In this document: piece by piece, positions 8,582 to 17,542 of the stretch | Position numbering within the stretch: the stretch's first letter is position 1 | How the letters are laid out: each line of letters begins with the position of its first letter | Assembly: GCA_011390635.1 (NCBI GenBank) | Contig: JAABSA010000005.1 | Span: 1 to 64,000, forward strand | Reading direction: 5' to 3' | Source: Desulfotignum sp. | GTDB lineage: Bacteria; Desulfobacterota; Desulfobacteria; Desulfobacterales; Desulfobacteraceae | DNA length: 64,000 bases | Program-made: the position numbers and the translations under genes | The notes under the pieces: model-generated | The model's input: the letters and a program-made list of their open reading frames with translations, nothing else | The model's database searches: none | What the model was told of the DNA's origin: nothing

Positions 8582-10309
8582 TCATTGATCCCGTTTCTCT
8601 GTTTCCGCCCCGGGCAGGGTGATGATAAAGGTGGTACCTTCATTCACCCGGCTGGTCACATCCATGGTGCCCCCGAAATTCTCGATAATGCCGTAACACA
8701 CGGACAACCCTAAACCGGTGCCTTTTCCCACCGGCTTTGTGGTGAAAAACGGAGAAAATACTTTTTCAATATGTTCCGGCTGGATACCGGCACCGTTGTC
8801 AGTAACACGGATCTCAACCCACTTTTCATCCTTCAATTGTGCCTGGATATCCAGCCGCCCCCCGGCATCCGGATGCTGTTCCATGATCGCGTCAATGGCA
8901 TTGTTGAACAGATTGAGCATCACCTGCTGAAACTGGGAGGCATCCCCCATGAATCCGGGCAGATGCTCAGGGATGTGGTGAAACAGGGCAATACCTTCCA
9001 CACTGGCTTTTTGTTCGATCATCTTGAGAATCTCGGGAATCTCCTCGGCGGGATGCAGCAGCTGCACACGGGTTTCATTTTTCCGTCCGAATTTCAATAT
9101 GGCCCGGGTAATATCTGAACATCTTGATACCTGCAGTTCAATCTGGGAAAGGGAATCCTGCAGTTCCAGGATCTCTTCAACCTCCCGGTCTATCTTTTTA
9201 TTTTCAAACAGATCCTCAAAAATGGAGGCCATCAGGGCATGTTCACTTTTGATGATCTGCAGCGGATTGTTGATCTCATGGGCAAACCCGGCCGCCATTT
9301 CGCCTACCTCCGCCAGCTGGGTGGCCCGGATCAGCTGATTGCCGAGGTCTTTTTTATCTCTCCCCAGCTGTTCCATGCGTGTGAACAGTTTTTCCGTCAT
9401 GAAAAAAGACATGCTGACGATAATGGCAATACCCAGCACCATGATCACCAGGCTGGCATACAGGGCATAATAAAAAAACCGGAACGCATCCTTTTTTTCC
9501 TGCCTCACCACCAAAAGCCATTCCTGGTCTTTGAGCCAGATGGTGGCATACAGATATTTGAGCCCCTGGGGATCTGATTTGAGAAAGGTGTGAATGGTGC
9601 TGTCTGACGATGGAAACGCTGAAAATTCCGGATCTTCCGCCATAACATTGACAACGCCGGACCGCCGTCCGGTTTGGGCGATGCCGTTTTTGTTCAGGAT
9701 ATAGGCTTCTCCGGAAGTGCCGATTCTCACACTGGAAACCAGCCTGTCGAAATACAGGGTGTCAATGGTGGCCCGGAGAATCCAGGCATTTTCCCCTTCC
9801 CCTTTTTTCACGGCAATGATGAAATGGGGCACATTCCGATATCCCAAAAACACATCACTGATATACCGGCCTTTTTCCATGACCTCCCGAAACCAGAGTT
9901 CATCTTTGTACAATTTTCCGGTCAACTGGTACTGGCCGGAGTACTTTACATGAAGTCCCCGGGAATCAAACAATCCCAGATCTATAAACGCTCCGGATTT
10001 GATTTTCAGGATCTCAAACATGTCGTCTATGACCTGGTTGCGGCTGATAGATTCAAAATCAAACAGGTTGGTCACCAGTTCAAGGTCTGATTTGCGCTCC
10101 AGAAGAAAGGATTCGATCATGTCCCGGTGGTCCCCCACAATGCGTTTCAGGCTTTGGGTGGAGCTGTTTTCCAGGGCCGTGGTAAAATAGTAGAAACTGA
10201 TGCCCACGGCCAGGAAAAGCGGGATCAGGGGAATGACAATCATATTGGTCAGGATGTTGCGCTTGACCCGTCTGGCCCGGGTATTTTCCGTCACGTTTTT
10301 TTTGTCCAT
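8582..10309 (-). CDS. Sensor histidine kinase with periplasmic Cache-type domain
   Basis: A 575-residue sensor kinase, paralogue of the one at 2137. It has a basic N-terminus, membrane helix at about residues 20-45, periplasmic Cache-type domain containing YISDVFLGYRNVPHFI, second helix at about 280-305, then HisKA with phospho-acceptor His344 in GFAHEINNP and HATPase with NAIDAI, DNGAGI and [16 protein letters not shown]. No HAMP domain is evident. Its start codon abuts the stop codon of the uspA gene (TAAATG), so translation is coupled. The partner is probably the receiver at 8102-8536 in the same operon. Confidence 0.92.
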   Translation of the reverse strand: MDKKNVTENTRARRVKRNILTNMIVIPLIPLFLAVGISFYYFTTALENSSTQSLKRIVGDHRDMIESFLLERKSDLELVTNLFDFESISRNQVIDDMFEILKIKSGAFIDLGLFDSRGLHVKYSGQYQLTGKLYKDELWFREVMEKGRYISDVFLGYRNVPHFIIAVKKGEGENAWILRATIDTLYFDRLVSSVRIGTSGEAYILNKNGIAQTGRRSGVVNVMAEDPEFSAFPSSDSTIHTFLKSDPQGLKYLYATIWLKDQEWLLVVRQEKKDAFRFFYYALYASLVIMVLGIAIIVSMSFFMTEKLFTRMEQLGRDKKDLGNQLIRATQLAEVGEMAAGFAHEINNPLQIIKSEHALMASIFEDLFENKKIDREVEEILELQDSLSQIELQVSRCSDITRAILKFGRKNETRVQLLHPAEEIPEILKMIEQKASVEGIALFHHIPEHLPGFMGDASQFQQVMLNLFNNAIDAIMEQHPDAGGRLDIQAQLKDEKWVEIRVTDNGAGIQPEHIEKVFSPFFTTKPVGKGTGLGLSVCYGIIENFGGTMDVTSRVNEGTTFIITLPGAETEKRDQ

Positions 10310-10792
10310 TTATTGTCTTCCCTTGAAGGTATCAGGAGCCCTGACACTGAGGACGGGTACCGGAGAATGCCGGAACACCTTTTCCGCCGCACTGCCGAAC
10401 AGCACCCGGGACAAATTACCCCGGCCTTTGTTGGCCATGACGATCAGATTCGCTCCGTGGGTTTTGGCCGCCCGGATAATGCTCTCCCAGGGAATTCCCA
10501 CATCGATGCTGATGGACATCCGTTTTTTTTCATCCGGAAAACTGGTTTTGATGAACAGGCCCAGTTTTTCGTGGCGTTCTTTTGTCATAACCTGCACATA
10601 GGCATCTGCATCGATCTTGCCGGGATAAAATTGACTGAGGCTTTCCACACTGTTCACATCCCGCTGGTTGATGGCATTGAACACCACGATCTGCGCATCA
10701 CTGCCCCTGGCAATAGCCACGGCGGATTCCAGTGTCATCAGGGAATATTCAGAAAAATCCACACAAGCCAGAATCTTTTCGATCTTTTTCAT
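10310..10792 (-). CDS. Universal stress protein (UspA family)
   Basis: A 160-residue cytoplasmic UspA-fold protein. It starts KIEKILACVDFSEYS and carries the ATP-binding loop near the end (ANKGRGN...LFGSAAEKV), so it is probably of the nucleotide-binding type. The ATG at 10792 is chosen because AAAGGAG lies just before it; an upstream in-frame extension has no ribosome site. It opens an operon uspA-kinase-receiver-transporter under a strong sigma-54-like promoter. It closely resembles the UspA protein at 24420, pointing to recent duplication. UspA proteins beside transporters are known to modulate them, for example TeaD; such a role here is inference. Confidence 0.93.
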   Translation of the reverse strand: MKKIEKILACVDFSEYSLMTLESAVAIARGSDAQIVVFNAINQRDVNSVESLSQFYPGKIDADAYVQVMTKERHEKLGLFIKTSFPDEKKRMSISIDVGIPWESIIRAAKTHGANLIVMANKGRGNLSRVLFGSAAEKVFRHSPVPVLSVRAPDTFKGRQ

Positions 10793-10862
10793 TTTGCTGC
10801 TCCTTTCTGTTTTTTTTTCAGAAACATGTTCCTTCAAAAGAGCTCCTGGTAATGAGCGGATC

Positions 10863-10878
10863 AGCAATTAGCATGCCA
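10863..10878 (-). promoter_or_regulatory. Sigma-54 promoter for uspA-kinase-receiver-DASS operon
   Basis: Read on the minus strand this is TGGCATGCTAATTGCT: -24 TGGCAT, N5, -12 TTGCT, with the invariant GG-N10-GC. Start of transcription would be near 10852, giving a leader of about 60 bases before the ATG at 10792. Confidence 0.78.
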
Positions 10879-11089
10879 TTTCAATTCCAGGTGGTCCCAC
10901 CCCCTATTTCAGCCATTTTCACCAGCTATATCCTTTTGCCGGGTGTCAGATATTTTTACGGGTTGATAAATTTTTCAAAACAGACCAGGGGAGTTGTCCG
11001 GGGTTCTGGACTTTGAAAACCGCAGACATACCCGCACCATCTGTTCATCCGGCGGGTGGATGGACGGACAAATACGATCAACCGTTTAC

Positions 11090-11105
11090 CGGTATAAAAT
11101 TTGCA
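11090..11105 (+). promoter_or_regulatory. Candidate sigma-54 promoter for CBS-receiver-DASS operon
   Basis: CGGTATAAAATTTGCA has a perfect -12 TTTGCA and keeps GG-N10-GC; the -24 half matches TGGCAC at three of six bases. It lies about 140 bases before the CBS gene in the right direction. Confidence 0.55.
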
Positions 11106-11245
11106 TTCCTACATACGAGACATGAACGCATTTGAAGAAATCAGCTTTGGGGAACAGGTAAATCGAAAACATTTTACAGGCATTACCGTATCTGATAAAA
11201 AAACAATTCAATTGTCTTTATAGATATGACTTTGGAGGCGAAAAC

Positions 11246-11839
11246 ATGAAAACCACATTGGTAAAAGAGATAATGGTTCCTCTGGCAGATTATGCCACAG
11301 TGGATGAAAACGCCACCATGGCGGAAGCGGTTCTGGCACTGGAGCGGGCCCGGGACCGATTTGACAAAGAAAAACTCAAACATCGGGCCATCCTTGTCAC
11401 CAACAGCCGGAACCAGGTGGTGGGGCGGATCAGCTACCTTGATTTTCTCCAGGGACTTGAGCCCAAATACAATGAAATCGAAGAGCTGTACAATACCATC
11501 AACCGGAAACTGGAATCCAGGTATCACCTGGCAGCTGATTATTCCCCGGACCGGTTTCAGGCACAGATTCGAAAGTACAATCTGTGGGAAAAACCCCTGA
11601 ACAACCTGTGCGGCAAGGCGGCCGCCTGTCATGCCAAAGACTTCATGCACACTCCCGCGGAATCGGATTACATAAAGGAAGATGCCACCCTGGACCAGGC
11701 CATTCACCAGTTCGTGCTGGTCCGAACCCAGTCTCTGCTGGTGAAAAACACCCGGGACATCACCGGTATCCTGCGGCTCAGCGATGTGGTGGAGGCCATA
11801 TTCAGCATGATAAAACAATGCCCGGTCCAAGATCGGTAG
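11246..11839 (+). CDS. CBS-domain pair protein
   Basis: A 197-residue soluble protein made of two CBS motifs with a longer middle segment. The first covers residues 1-75 (VKEIMVPLADYATVDENAT with VVGRISYLDFL), the second about 130-190 (KDFMHTPAESDYIKEDAT with ITGILRLSDVV). Such Bateman modules bind AMP/ATP-type ligands and regulate partner proteins. A GGAGG ribosome site precedes the ATG. It opens the rightward operon CBS-receiver-DASS-DASS, parallel to the receiver-CBS fusion in the leftward operon, so the same two modules occur fused on one side and separate on the other. Confidence 0.88.
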   Translation: MKTTLVKEIMVPLADYATVDENATMAEAVLALERARDRFDKEKLKHRAILVTNSRNQVVGRISYLDFLQGLEPKYNEIEELYNTINRKLESRYHLAADYSPDRFQAQIRKYNLWEKPLNNLCGKAAACHAKDFMHTPAESDYIKEDATLDQAIHQFVLVRTQSLLVKNTRDITGILRLSDVVEAIFSMIKQCPVQDR

Positions 11840-11937
11840 AAAACAATCAAAAATCTATTCATCCGGTCATTCAGGCGTGAATGGGGGCGGATGATCAACA
11901 ACAGAATGGATGCTGTCATACATCAAAGGAGATCAAA

Positions 11938-12369
11938 ATGGTAACCATGGTTAAAATGCGGCTCATGCTGGTGGATGATGAAGAGCGGTTTCTTCAGACC
12001 ACCGGTAAAATGATCCGCAGGAAAGGTTATGATGTGAGCACTGCGGTCAGCGGTGAAGAATGTCTTGAAAAACTGGAACAGGAACTGGTGCATGTGGTGA
12101 TCCTGGATGTAAAAATGCCGGGCATGGACGGGGTGGAAACCCTGAAAAAGATCAAGCAGCGTCACCCCAGAATCGAGGTGATCATGCTCACCGGCCATGC
12201 CACGGCGGACTCAGCCGTGGAAGGATTGAAATCCGGGGCCACGGACTATCTTCAGAAGCCCACCAGTGTGGAAGACCTGGTTGCAAAAGCGGAACAGGCC
12301 TTTGCCCGGCACCTGGACATTGAAGAAAAAATCCGACTGGCCGAAGCGTTCAAGCAATCCAGTATTTGA
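11938..12369 (+). CDS. Single-domain response regulator
   Basis: A 143-residue receiver: LMLVDDEERF, phospho-acceptor in VVILDVKMPGMDG, MLTGHAT, LQKPTS. The ATG at 11938 is supported by AAAGGAG seven bases upstream; an in-frame extension further upstream is not. No output domain. It is close in sequence to the receivers at 8102 and 17543. It is placed directly before the first of two DASS transporter genes, as the receiver at 8102 is placed before the DASS gene on the other strand. Confidence 0.92.
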   Translation: MVTMVKMRLMLVDDEERFLQTTGKMIRRKGYDVSTAVSGEECLEKLEQELVHVVILDVKMPGMDGVETLKKIKQRHPRIEVIMLTGHATADSAVEGLKSGATDYLQKPTSVEDLVAKAEQAFARHLDIEEKIRLAEAFKQSSI

Positions 12370-12452
12370 TTATACCGTTGTCTGAATCAAGGATATATAT
12401 ACCATGATAACATGAACAATAACCATTCAAATGTATTTGGAGTAATTGTGTT

Positions 12453-13859
12453 ATGGCTGAAGTTGAATCTCTTAAAGAACCGGCAAGTACCAAGTCGATC
12501 ATCATAAAGTTTTGTATTTCCCTGGCCCTGGGCATTCTGGTCATCCTGCTGCCCCGGCCAGAAACCCTGACCCCGGAAGGCCACCGGCTTCTGGCCCTGT
12601 TGACCACCATTGTTTTTCTGTGGGTGAGCGAGGCGGTCCCCATCGGCGCAACAGCGCTTCTGGCCGGGGCCGGCCTGATTTTTCTGAACATCCAGCCGGC
12701 CCAGGCTGCCTGGGCACCCTTTGCCAGCCCAGCCGTCATGTTCGTGCTCATGATCATCATGTTCGGGGTGGTGCTCAACGAAGTGGGGCTGGCCAACCGC
12801 ATCATGTTCTATCTGCTCAAGTTTGCCGGCACCAAAGTCAAGCGGTTGAGCCTGTTTCTGGCTATCGGATGCACCATTACCTCGTCGGTGTTCCATGACG
12901 CCACCATCACGGTCATCATGGTCTTTGCCTTTGTGCCGGTGTTCATGAGCATGGGCATGAAACCGGGTCAGGGACACCGGCTGCCGCTGTTTTTCATGCT
13001 GCTGATCCCCCTGGCATCATCTGCCGGCGGGTTCGGCACCCTGCTGGGCGGCGGGCGAAACCCTCTGGCACTGGAAATTCTGAGCACTTTCAGCGGCGGC
13101 ACCATTTCCGTGGGGTTTCTGGAATATATCTTCATCATGCTGCCCATCTGTATACTGACAGCCGTAGCCACCTGGGCCGTATTATGGGTGCTGCTCCGGC
13201 CCAAAGAAAAAGAACTGACCGGGGTGGAGCTGGCTGACCCGGGTCCCATGAAAACGGCGGAGATCGGCGTACTGATCATTTTCATCATCACTTTTGTACT
13301 CTGGTTCATGGGGGACCTGACCGGGTGGCACTACAGTGTACCGGCCGCCTTTGCCATTCTGGGGTTCTGCGGACCCGGATGGATAACCTTCAGGACCATC
13401 TGTGACAAATTTCCCTGGGAATCCTGGATCGTTTTCGGTGCCGGGGTCTCTTTGGGGGTAGCCATGCTGGAAAGCGGGGCCGGACGATACCTGGCCGGGG
13501 TATGCCTGCCGCTTCTGGACGGCAAACCGGAATTTGTGGTGTATTACGGGATGAGCTTTTTTGGCTCTTTTCTGTCCAGCCTGATGTCCAACTCGGCCGC
13601 CGTGGCCCTGATGCTGCCCATCACCCTGCCCATGGCGGAGCTGATGGAAATGTCACCAAAATCCGTGGCCATGATGGCACCCATGACCACCTCGTTCATC
13701 ATGCTGGTCATTGGATGCCCGCCCACCATCATCGCATACAGCACCGGGTACTTTTCCCAGGTGGATTTCATGAAAATCGCCATCCCCTGGTGTCTCATAC
13801 TCCTGGTGGTCTGTGTAATCAGCATGCTGGTGTACTGGCCCTTGATCGGATTTATTTAA
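12453..13859 (+). CDS. DASS/SLC13-family anion:Na+ symporter, copy 1
   Basis: A 468-residue sodium-coupled anion transporter with 11-12 predicted helices. It has early SEAVPIGATALL, a first half-site around TSSVFHDATITVIM, the glycine-rich SSAGGFGTLLGGGRNP, and a second half-site around SLMSNSAAVALMLP, followed by IGCPPTIIAYSTGYF. These are typical of the family that carries succinate, malate, citrate, tartrate or sulfate. It lacks the long soluble insertion of the DASS protein at 6212. The next gene, 19 bases on, encodes a nearly identical protein. Substrate unknown. Confidence 0.92.
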   Translation: MAEVESLKEPASTKSIIIKFCISLALGILVILLPRPETLTPEGHRLLALLTTIVFLWVSEAVPIGATALLAGAGLIFLNIQPAQAAWAPFASPAVMFVLMIIMFGVVLNEVGLANRIMFYLLKFAGTKVKRLSLFLAIGCTITSSVFHDATITVIMVFAFVPVFMSMGMKPGQGHRLPLFFMLLIPLASSAGGFGTLLGGGRNPLALEILSTFSGGTISVGFLEYIFIMLPICILTAVATWAVLWVLLRPKEKELTGVELADPGPMKTAEIGVLIIFIITFVLWFMGDLTGWHYSVPAAFAILGFCGPGWITFRTICDKFPWESWIVFGAGVSLGVAMLESGAGRYLAGVCLPLLDGKPEFVVYYGMSFFGSFLSSLMSNSAAVALMLPITLPMAELMEMSPKSVAMMAPMTTSFIMLVIGCPPTIIAYSTGYFSQVDFMKIAIPWCLILLVVCVISMLVYWPLIGFI

Positions 13860-13878
13860 GAAAAGGAAAACCCATACT

Positions 13879-15285
13879 ATGGCTGACATTGCAAGTGTAA
13901 AGGAGCCGGTAACCACCCGGTCCATCCTTATTAAAGTTACCATTGCGCTGGTCCTGGGGATTGCGGTCATGCTGCTGCCCCGGCCGGAAAATTTGACCCC
14001 GGAAGGCCAGCGCCTTCTGGGGCTGCTGGCGGTGGTGGTATTTTTGTGGGTCAGTGAGGCCGTGCCCATCGGTGCCACCGCCCTTTTATCCGGGGCCGGC
14101 TTGATTTTTCTCAACATCCAGCCGGCCCAGGCTGCCTGGGCACCATTTGCCAGTCCGGCGGTCATGTTCGTGCTCATGATCATTATGTTCGGAGTGGTGC
14201 TCAATGAAGTGGGGCTGGCCAACCGCATCATGTACAACCTGCTCAAATTCGCAGGCACACGGATCAAGCGATTGAGCCTGATTCTGGCCATCGGCTGCAC
14301 CATGACCTCCACCGTTTTCCATGATGCCACCATCACGGTGATCATGGTGTTTGCCTTTGTGCCGGTGTTCATGAGCATGGGCATGCAGCCGGGACAGGGA
14401 CACCGGCTGCCGATGTTTTTCATGCTCCTGATTCCTTTGGCCTCTTCGGCCGGCGGTTTCGGCACCCTGCTGGGCGGCGGGCGGAACCCACTGGCTTTGG
14501 AAATCCTGAGCAAATTCAGTGAAGGCACCCTTTCCATCGGGTTTTTACAGTACATCATCATCCAGTTCCCCATCTGCATTCTGACGGCCGTGGCCACCTG
14601 GGCCATTCTCTGGGTCCTGATACGACCGAAGGAAACAGAACTGGAAGGAGTGGAGCTAACAAAGCCGGGTCCCATGAAAACAGCGGAAACCGGTGTGCTG
14701 GTAGTGTTTGTGGCCACCTTTATCCTCTGGTTCATGGGGGATCTTACCGGATGGCACTACAGCGTGCCGGCGGCTTTTGCCATCCTGGGTTTCTGCGGCC
14801 CGGGGTGGGTATCGTTCAGAACCATCTGCGACAAGTTTCCCTGGGAATCCTGGATCGTTTTCGGCGCCGGGGTCTCTTTGGGGGTGGCCATGCTGGACAG
14901 CGGTGCCGGCCGGTTCCTGGCAGAGGTGTGTCTGCCCCTTCTGGAAGGCAAACCCATGGCTGTGGTGTATTACGGCATGGGATTTTTCGGCTCATTTCTG
15001 TCGAGCATGATGTCCAACTCAGCTGCCGTGGCGTTGATGCTGCCCATCACCCTGCCCATGGCGGAACTGATGGAGATGTCACCCCAGTCCGTTGCCATGA
15101 TAGCACCCATGACCACCTCGTTCATCATGCTGGTCATTGGATGCCCGCCCACCATTATTGCTTACAGCACCGGTTATTTTTCTCAAAAAGACTTTATCAA
15201 GGTGGCGGTGCCCTGGTGTCTGATCCTGCTGGTGGTATGCGTAGCAAGCATGCTGGTGTATTGGCCCCTCATAGGGTTTGTATGA
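13879..15285 (+). CDS. DASS/SLC13-family anion:Na+ symporter, copy 2
   Basis: Same length (468 residues) and, by eye, close to nine in ten residues identical to copy 1, with all motifs kept (FHDATITVIM, LLGGGRNP, MSNSAAVALMLP, GCPPTIIAYSTGYF). Differences cluster at the N-terminus and in the loop around ILSKFSEGTLSIGFLQ, in the middle of the protein. Third positions have drifted, so the duplication is not brand new, but the proteins stay under selection. The copies could form a heterodimer, since family members work as dimers, or carry different substrates. Confidence 0.92.
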   Translation: MADIASVKEPVTTRSILIKVTIALVLGIAVMLLPRPENLTPEGQRLLGLLAVVVFLWVSEAVPIGATALLSGAGLIFLNIQPAQAAWAPFASPAVMFVLMIIMFGVVLNEVGLANRIMYNLLKFAGTRIKRLSLILAIGCTMTSTVFHDATITVIMVFAFVPVFMSMGMQPGQGHRLPMFFMLLIPLASSAGGFGTLLGGGRNPLALEILSKFSEGTLSIGFLQYIIIQFPICILTAVATWAILWVLIRPKETELEGVELTKPGPMKTAETGVLVVFVATFILWFMGDLTGWHYSVPAAFAILGFCGPGWVSFRTICDKFPWESWIVFGAGVSLGVAMLDSGAGRFLAEVCLPLLEGKPMAVVYYGMGFFGSFLSSMMSNSAAVALMLPITLPMAELMEMSPQSVAMIAPMTTSFIMLVIGCPPTIIAYSTGYFSQKDFIKVAVPWCLILLVVCVASMLVYWPLIGFV

Positions 15286-15410
15286 TAAAAAACTTTTTAT
15301 CCGGCAGCAGGCGGGGTATGATGGTATCATTACAACATACACTTTCATAAAAATTTTGCCTTCCCGAAACGGAAGGTATATATACAATAATTTAGAAACA
15401 GGAGATCATC

Positions 15411-15848
15411 GTGTATAAAACATCAAGTTACATCATGCTGGTTGATGATGAAAAAGATTTTGTGGAAATGCTGGGCCTCCGGCTCAAGGAAAATGGCGAG
15501 AACGTCATTGCTGCCTATAACGGGAAAGAATGCCTGGACACGCTGGAAAAAAAACAGATTGATGTTATTATTCTGGATGTTAAAATGCCGGGTATGGACG
15601 GGATTGAAACCCTGCAGAAAATCAAGGCCCAGCACCCCCTGATTGAGGTCATTCTCCTGACAGGCCATGGTACGATACAATCGGCTGTTGAAGGTATGAA
15701 ACTGGGTGCGTTTGATTTTCTGCTCAAACCGGCTGATTTTCAAGAATTGACAAAAAAACTCAACAAGGCAAGGGAGCGCAAAAAAGAGCAGATGGAACGA
15801 ATACAGAAAGCGGAAGCAGCCATGCTGCTGCGTCAGAGCAAACTGTAA
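15411..15848 (+). CDS. Single-domain response regulator
   Basis: A 145-residue receiver starting with GTG, chosen because AGGAG lies six bases upstream. Motifs: IMLVDDE, phospho-acceptor in VIILDVKMPGMDG, LLTGHGT, LLKPAD, then a charged helix. It lies 125 bases after the transporter pair and 18 bases before a receiver-kinase hybrid, with which it probably forms a relay pair. Confidence 0.92.
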   Translation: MYKTSSYIMLVDDEKDFVEMLGLRLKENGENVIAAYNGKECLDTLEKKQIDVIILDVKMPGMDGIETLQKIKAQHPLIEVILLTGHGTIQSAVEGMKLGAFDFLLKPADFQELTKKLNKARERKKEQMERIQKAEAAMLLRQSKL

Positions 15849-15866
15849 AATCGGGATGCACACCCA

Positions 15867-17027
15867 TTGAATAATCTTGATATGGCAGAACACATAAACC
15901 TATTGCTGGTTGATGATGAAAACGACTTTCGTCAGATTCTTGCCAAGCGCCTGACCCGCAGGGGGATGTACGTCCGGGAAGCGGACCGGGGGGAAAAAGC
16001 GCTTCAAATGATGGAGGAGCAGCCGGTTGATATTGTCATACTGGACATCAAGATGCCGGGTCTGGATGGCATTGAGTGCCTGCAGCGCATCAAAGCAAAC
16101 CATGACATGACAGAAGTGATCATGCTCACCGGTCATGCGGATGTACATGGCGGTGTGACGGGCATAAAATCCGGTGCCTTTGACTATCTTACCAAACCGG
16201 TGGAACTGGAGCATCTGATCCGTAAGATCAAACAGGCCCATCACAAAATCCAGCGGATACTGGCGGAAAAAGAGGAGGCCGCATTCAAGGAACGGATCCA
16301 GCAGCAGATGGTGGTTGCGGAGCGGCTGGTAGCCCTGGGCACCATGGCAAGCGGTGTGGCCCATGAAATCAACAATCCTTTGGCGGTTATCCAGGATTCC
16401 GCCGGCTGGCTGCATCAGATTCTGGAAAAACCGGAAATGCAGAACATGCCCCGAATAGATGATTTTAAAAAAGGGCTGAACCGTATCAACACAGCCGTCA
16501 AACGTGCCGGTAAAATCACCCAGCAGCTTCTCCAGGCTGTCAAAACCCAGACCACGGAAATGGTTGACCCTTCCACCTTTGTGGAAGTCAGCCTTAAAAA
16601 ATTAACAGATGAAGCCATCACCCTGGTCGAACCGGAAGCATCCTTGAAAAATATTGGAATCACCCTGGAAAGCTGCGAACCTCATCCTATTGCCTGGACA
16701 GATCCCCTGCAGTTACTACAGGTCCTGCTCAACCTGCTGTCCAATGCGATCCAGGCAACAGATGCCGGGGGCCGGGTCACTATGATTTTGGCCGCTTCTT
16801 TGGAAGAGGCCAAAATCATAGTGAAAGACACCGGTTGCGGTATCTCCAAGGAGAATATTTCCCGGATTTTTGAGCCTTTTTTCACCACCAAAGAGGCGGA
16901 TCAGGGCACCGGCATGGGGCTTTATGTTTCCTGGGGCATCATCACCGGTCTTGGGGGATTGATTTCAGTGGAAAGTGAAATTGACAAGGGAACAACCTTC
17001 ACCATCACCCTGCCGGTTAAAAAATAA
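15867..17027 (+). CDS. Hybrid protein: N-terminal receiver followed by histidine kinase
   Basis: A soluble 386-residue protein. Residues 1-125 are a receiver (LLLVDDE, phospho-acceptor in VILDIKMPGLDG, MLTGHAD, LTKPVE). A short coiled coil follows, then HisKA with His166 in GVAHEINNP and HATPase with NAIQAT, DTGCGI, FFTTKEADQGTGMGLY. There is no membrane segment. The receiver may gate the kinase, making it a phosphorelay node between membrane kinases and the free receivers. Start choice is uncertain: TTG at 15867 or ATG at 15882; neither has a strong ribosome site, and translation may be coupled to the preceding gene. Confidence 0.88.
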   Translation: MNNLDMAEHINLLLVDDENDFRQILAKRLTRRGMYVREADRGEKALQMMEEQPVDIVILDIKMPGLDGIECLQRIKANHDMTEVIMLTGHADVHGGVTGIKSGAFDYLTKPVELEHLIRKIKQAHHKIQRILAEKEEAAFKERIQQQMVVAERLVALGTMASGVAHEINNPLAVIQDSAGWLHQILEKPEMQNMPRIDDFKKGLNRINTAVKRAGKITQQLLQAVKTQTTEMVDPSTFVEVSLKKLTDEAITLVEPEASLKNIGITLESCEPHPIAWTDPLQLLQVLLNLLSNAIQATDAGGRVTMILAASLEEAKIIVKDTGCGISKENISRIFEPFFTTKEADQGTGMGLYVSWGIITGLGGLISVESEIDKGTTFTITLPVKK

Positions 17028-17042
17028 AGAATAGGATTCAAT

Positions 17043-17474
17043 ATGACAGAAGCCCAAAAACAGCAAGCACCCAGGGACATTTCAAATCCCGGAAAATCAG
17101 ACCGGATACGGCTGCTGCTGGTGGATGACGAAGTAGCCTATGCAGATGTGCTGTCCAACCGGCTTGGCAAACGGGGGTTTGATGTTCAAAAAGCCTACTC
17201 CAGCCCTGAGGCACTTCTGGCTTTGCGCACACAGAAATTTGATGTGGCGGTCCTGGACCTGAAAATGCCGGATATGGATGGCATCGAAGTATTAAAGATC
17301 GCCAAACAGGAGGACCCTGATCTGCAGGTCATCATGCTTACCGGTCATGGCTCGGCCACTGCCTGTGAACAGGGACTGGCCCTTGGGGCGTTTGATTATC
17401 TGATGAAACCTTGTGAACTGGATACGCTGGTTGAAAAAATCCATGAAGCGTTCCAAAAAAAATCCGAGGACTGA
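17043..17474 (+). CDS. Single-domain response regulator
   Basis: A 143-residue receiver with a 20-residue polar N-terminal lead. Motifs: LLLVDDE, phospho-acceptor in VAVLDLKMPDMDG, MLTGHGS, LMKPCE. It follows the hybrid kinase by 15 bases and is its probable phospho-acceptor. No output domain. It is the last rightward gene of the signalling island and meets a leftward receiver gene head-on; I saw no terminator hairpin in the 68-base gap. Confidence 0.92.
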   Translation: MTEAQKQQAPRDISNPGKSDRIRLLLVDDEVAYADVLSNRLGKRGFDVQKAYSSPEALLALRTQKFDVAVLDLKMPDMDGIEVLKIAKQEDPDLQVIMLTGHGSATACEQGLALGAFDYLMKPCELDTLVEKIHEAFQKKSED

Positions 17475-17542
17475 ACGGAGCCGGCTTCTTAAATTTCACA
17501 TGCCTCCATCAGATCACACAACTGGTTACATACAATTGAAAA

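Larger units (their letters stand above)
10793..11245. other. Divergent regulatory region with two back-to-back sigma-54-like promoters
   Basis: These 453 bases carry no supported gene. They contain the leftward sigma-54 element at 10863-10878 and a rightward one at 11090-11105. The roughly 210 bases between them are where an NtrC-type activator would be expected to bind, and could serve both directions. I did not find a clear repeated operator there. Confidence 0.55.

Noticed and set aside
6914-8713. A 599-codon open frame on the plus strand
   Set aside because: It lies wholly antisense to the DASS transporter and the receiver, has no ribosome site and a histidine/glycine-rich composition typical of antisense frames.
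13653-14735. A 360-codon minus-strand open frame
   Set aside because: Antisense to the DASS pair; similar frames occur opposite both copies because the copies are similar.
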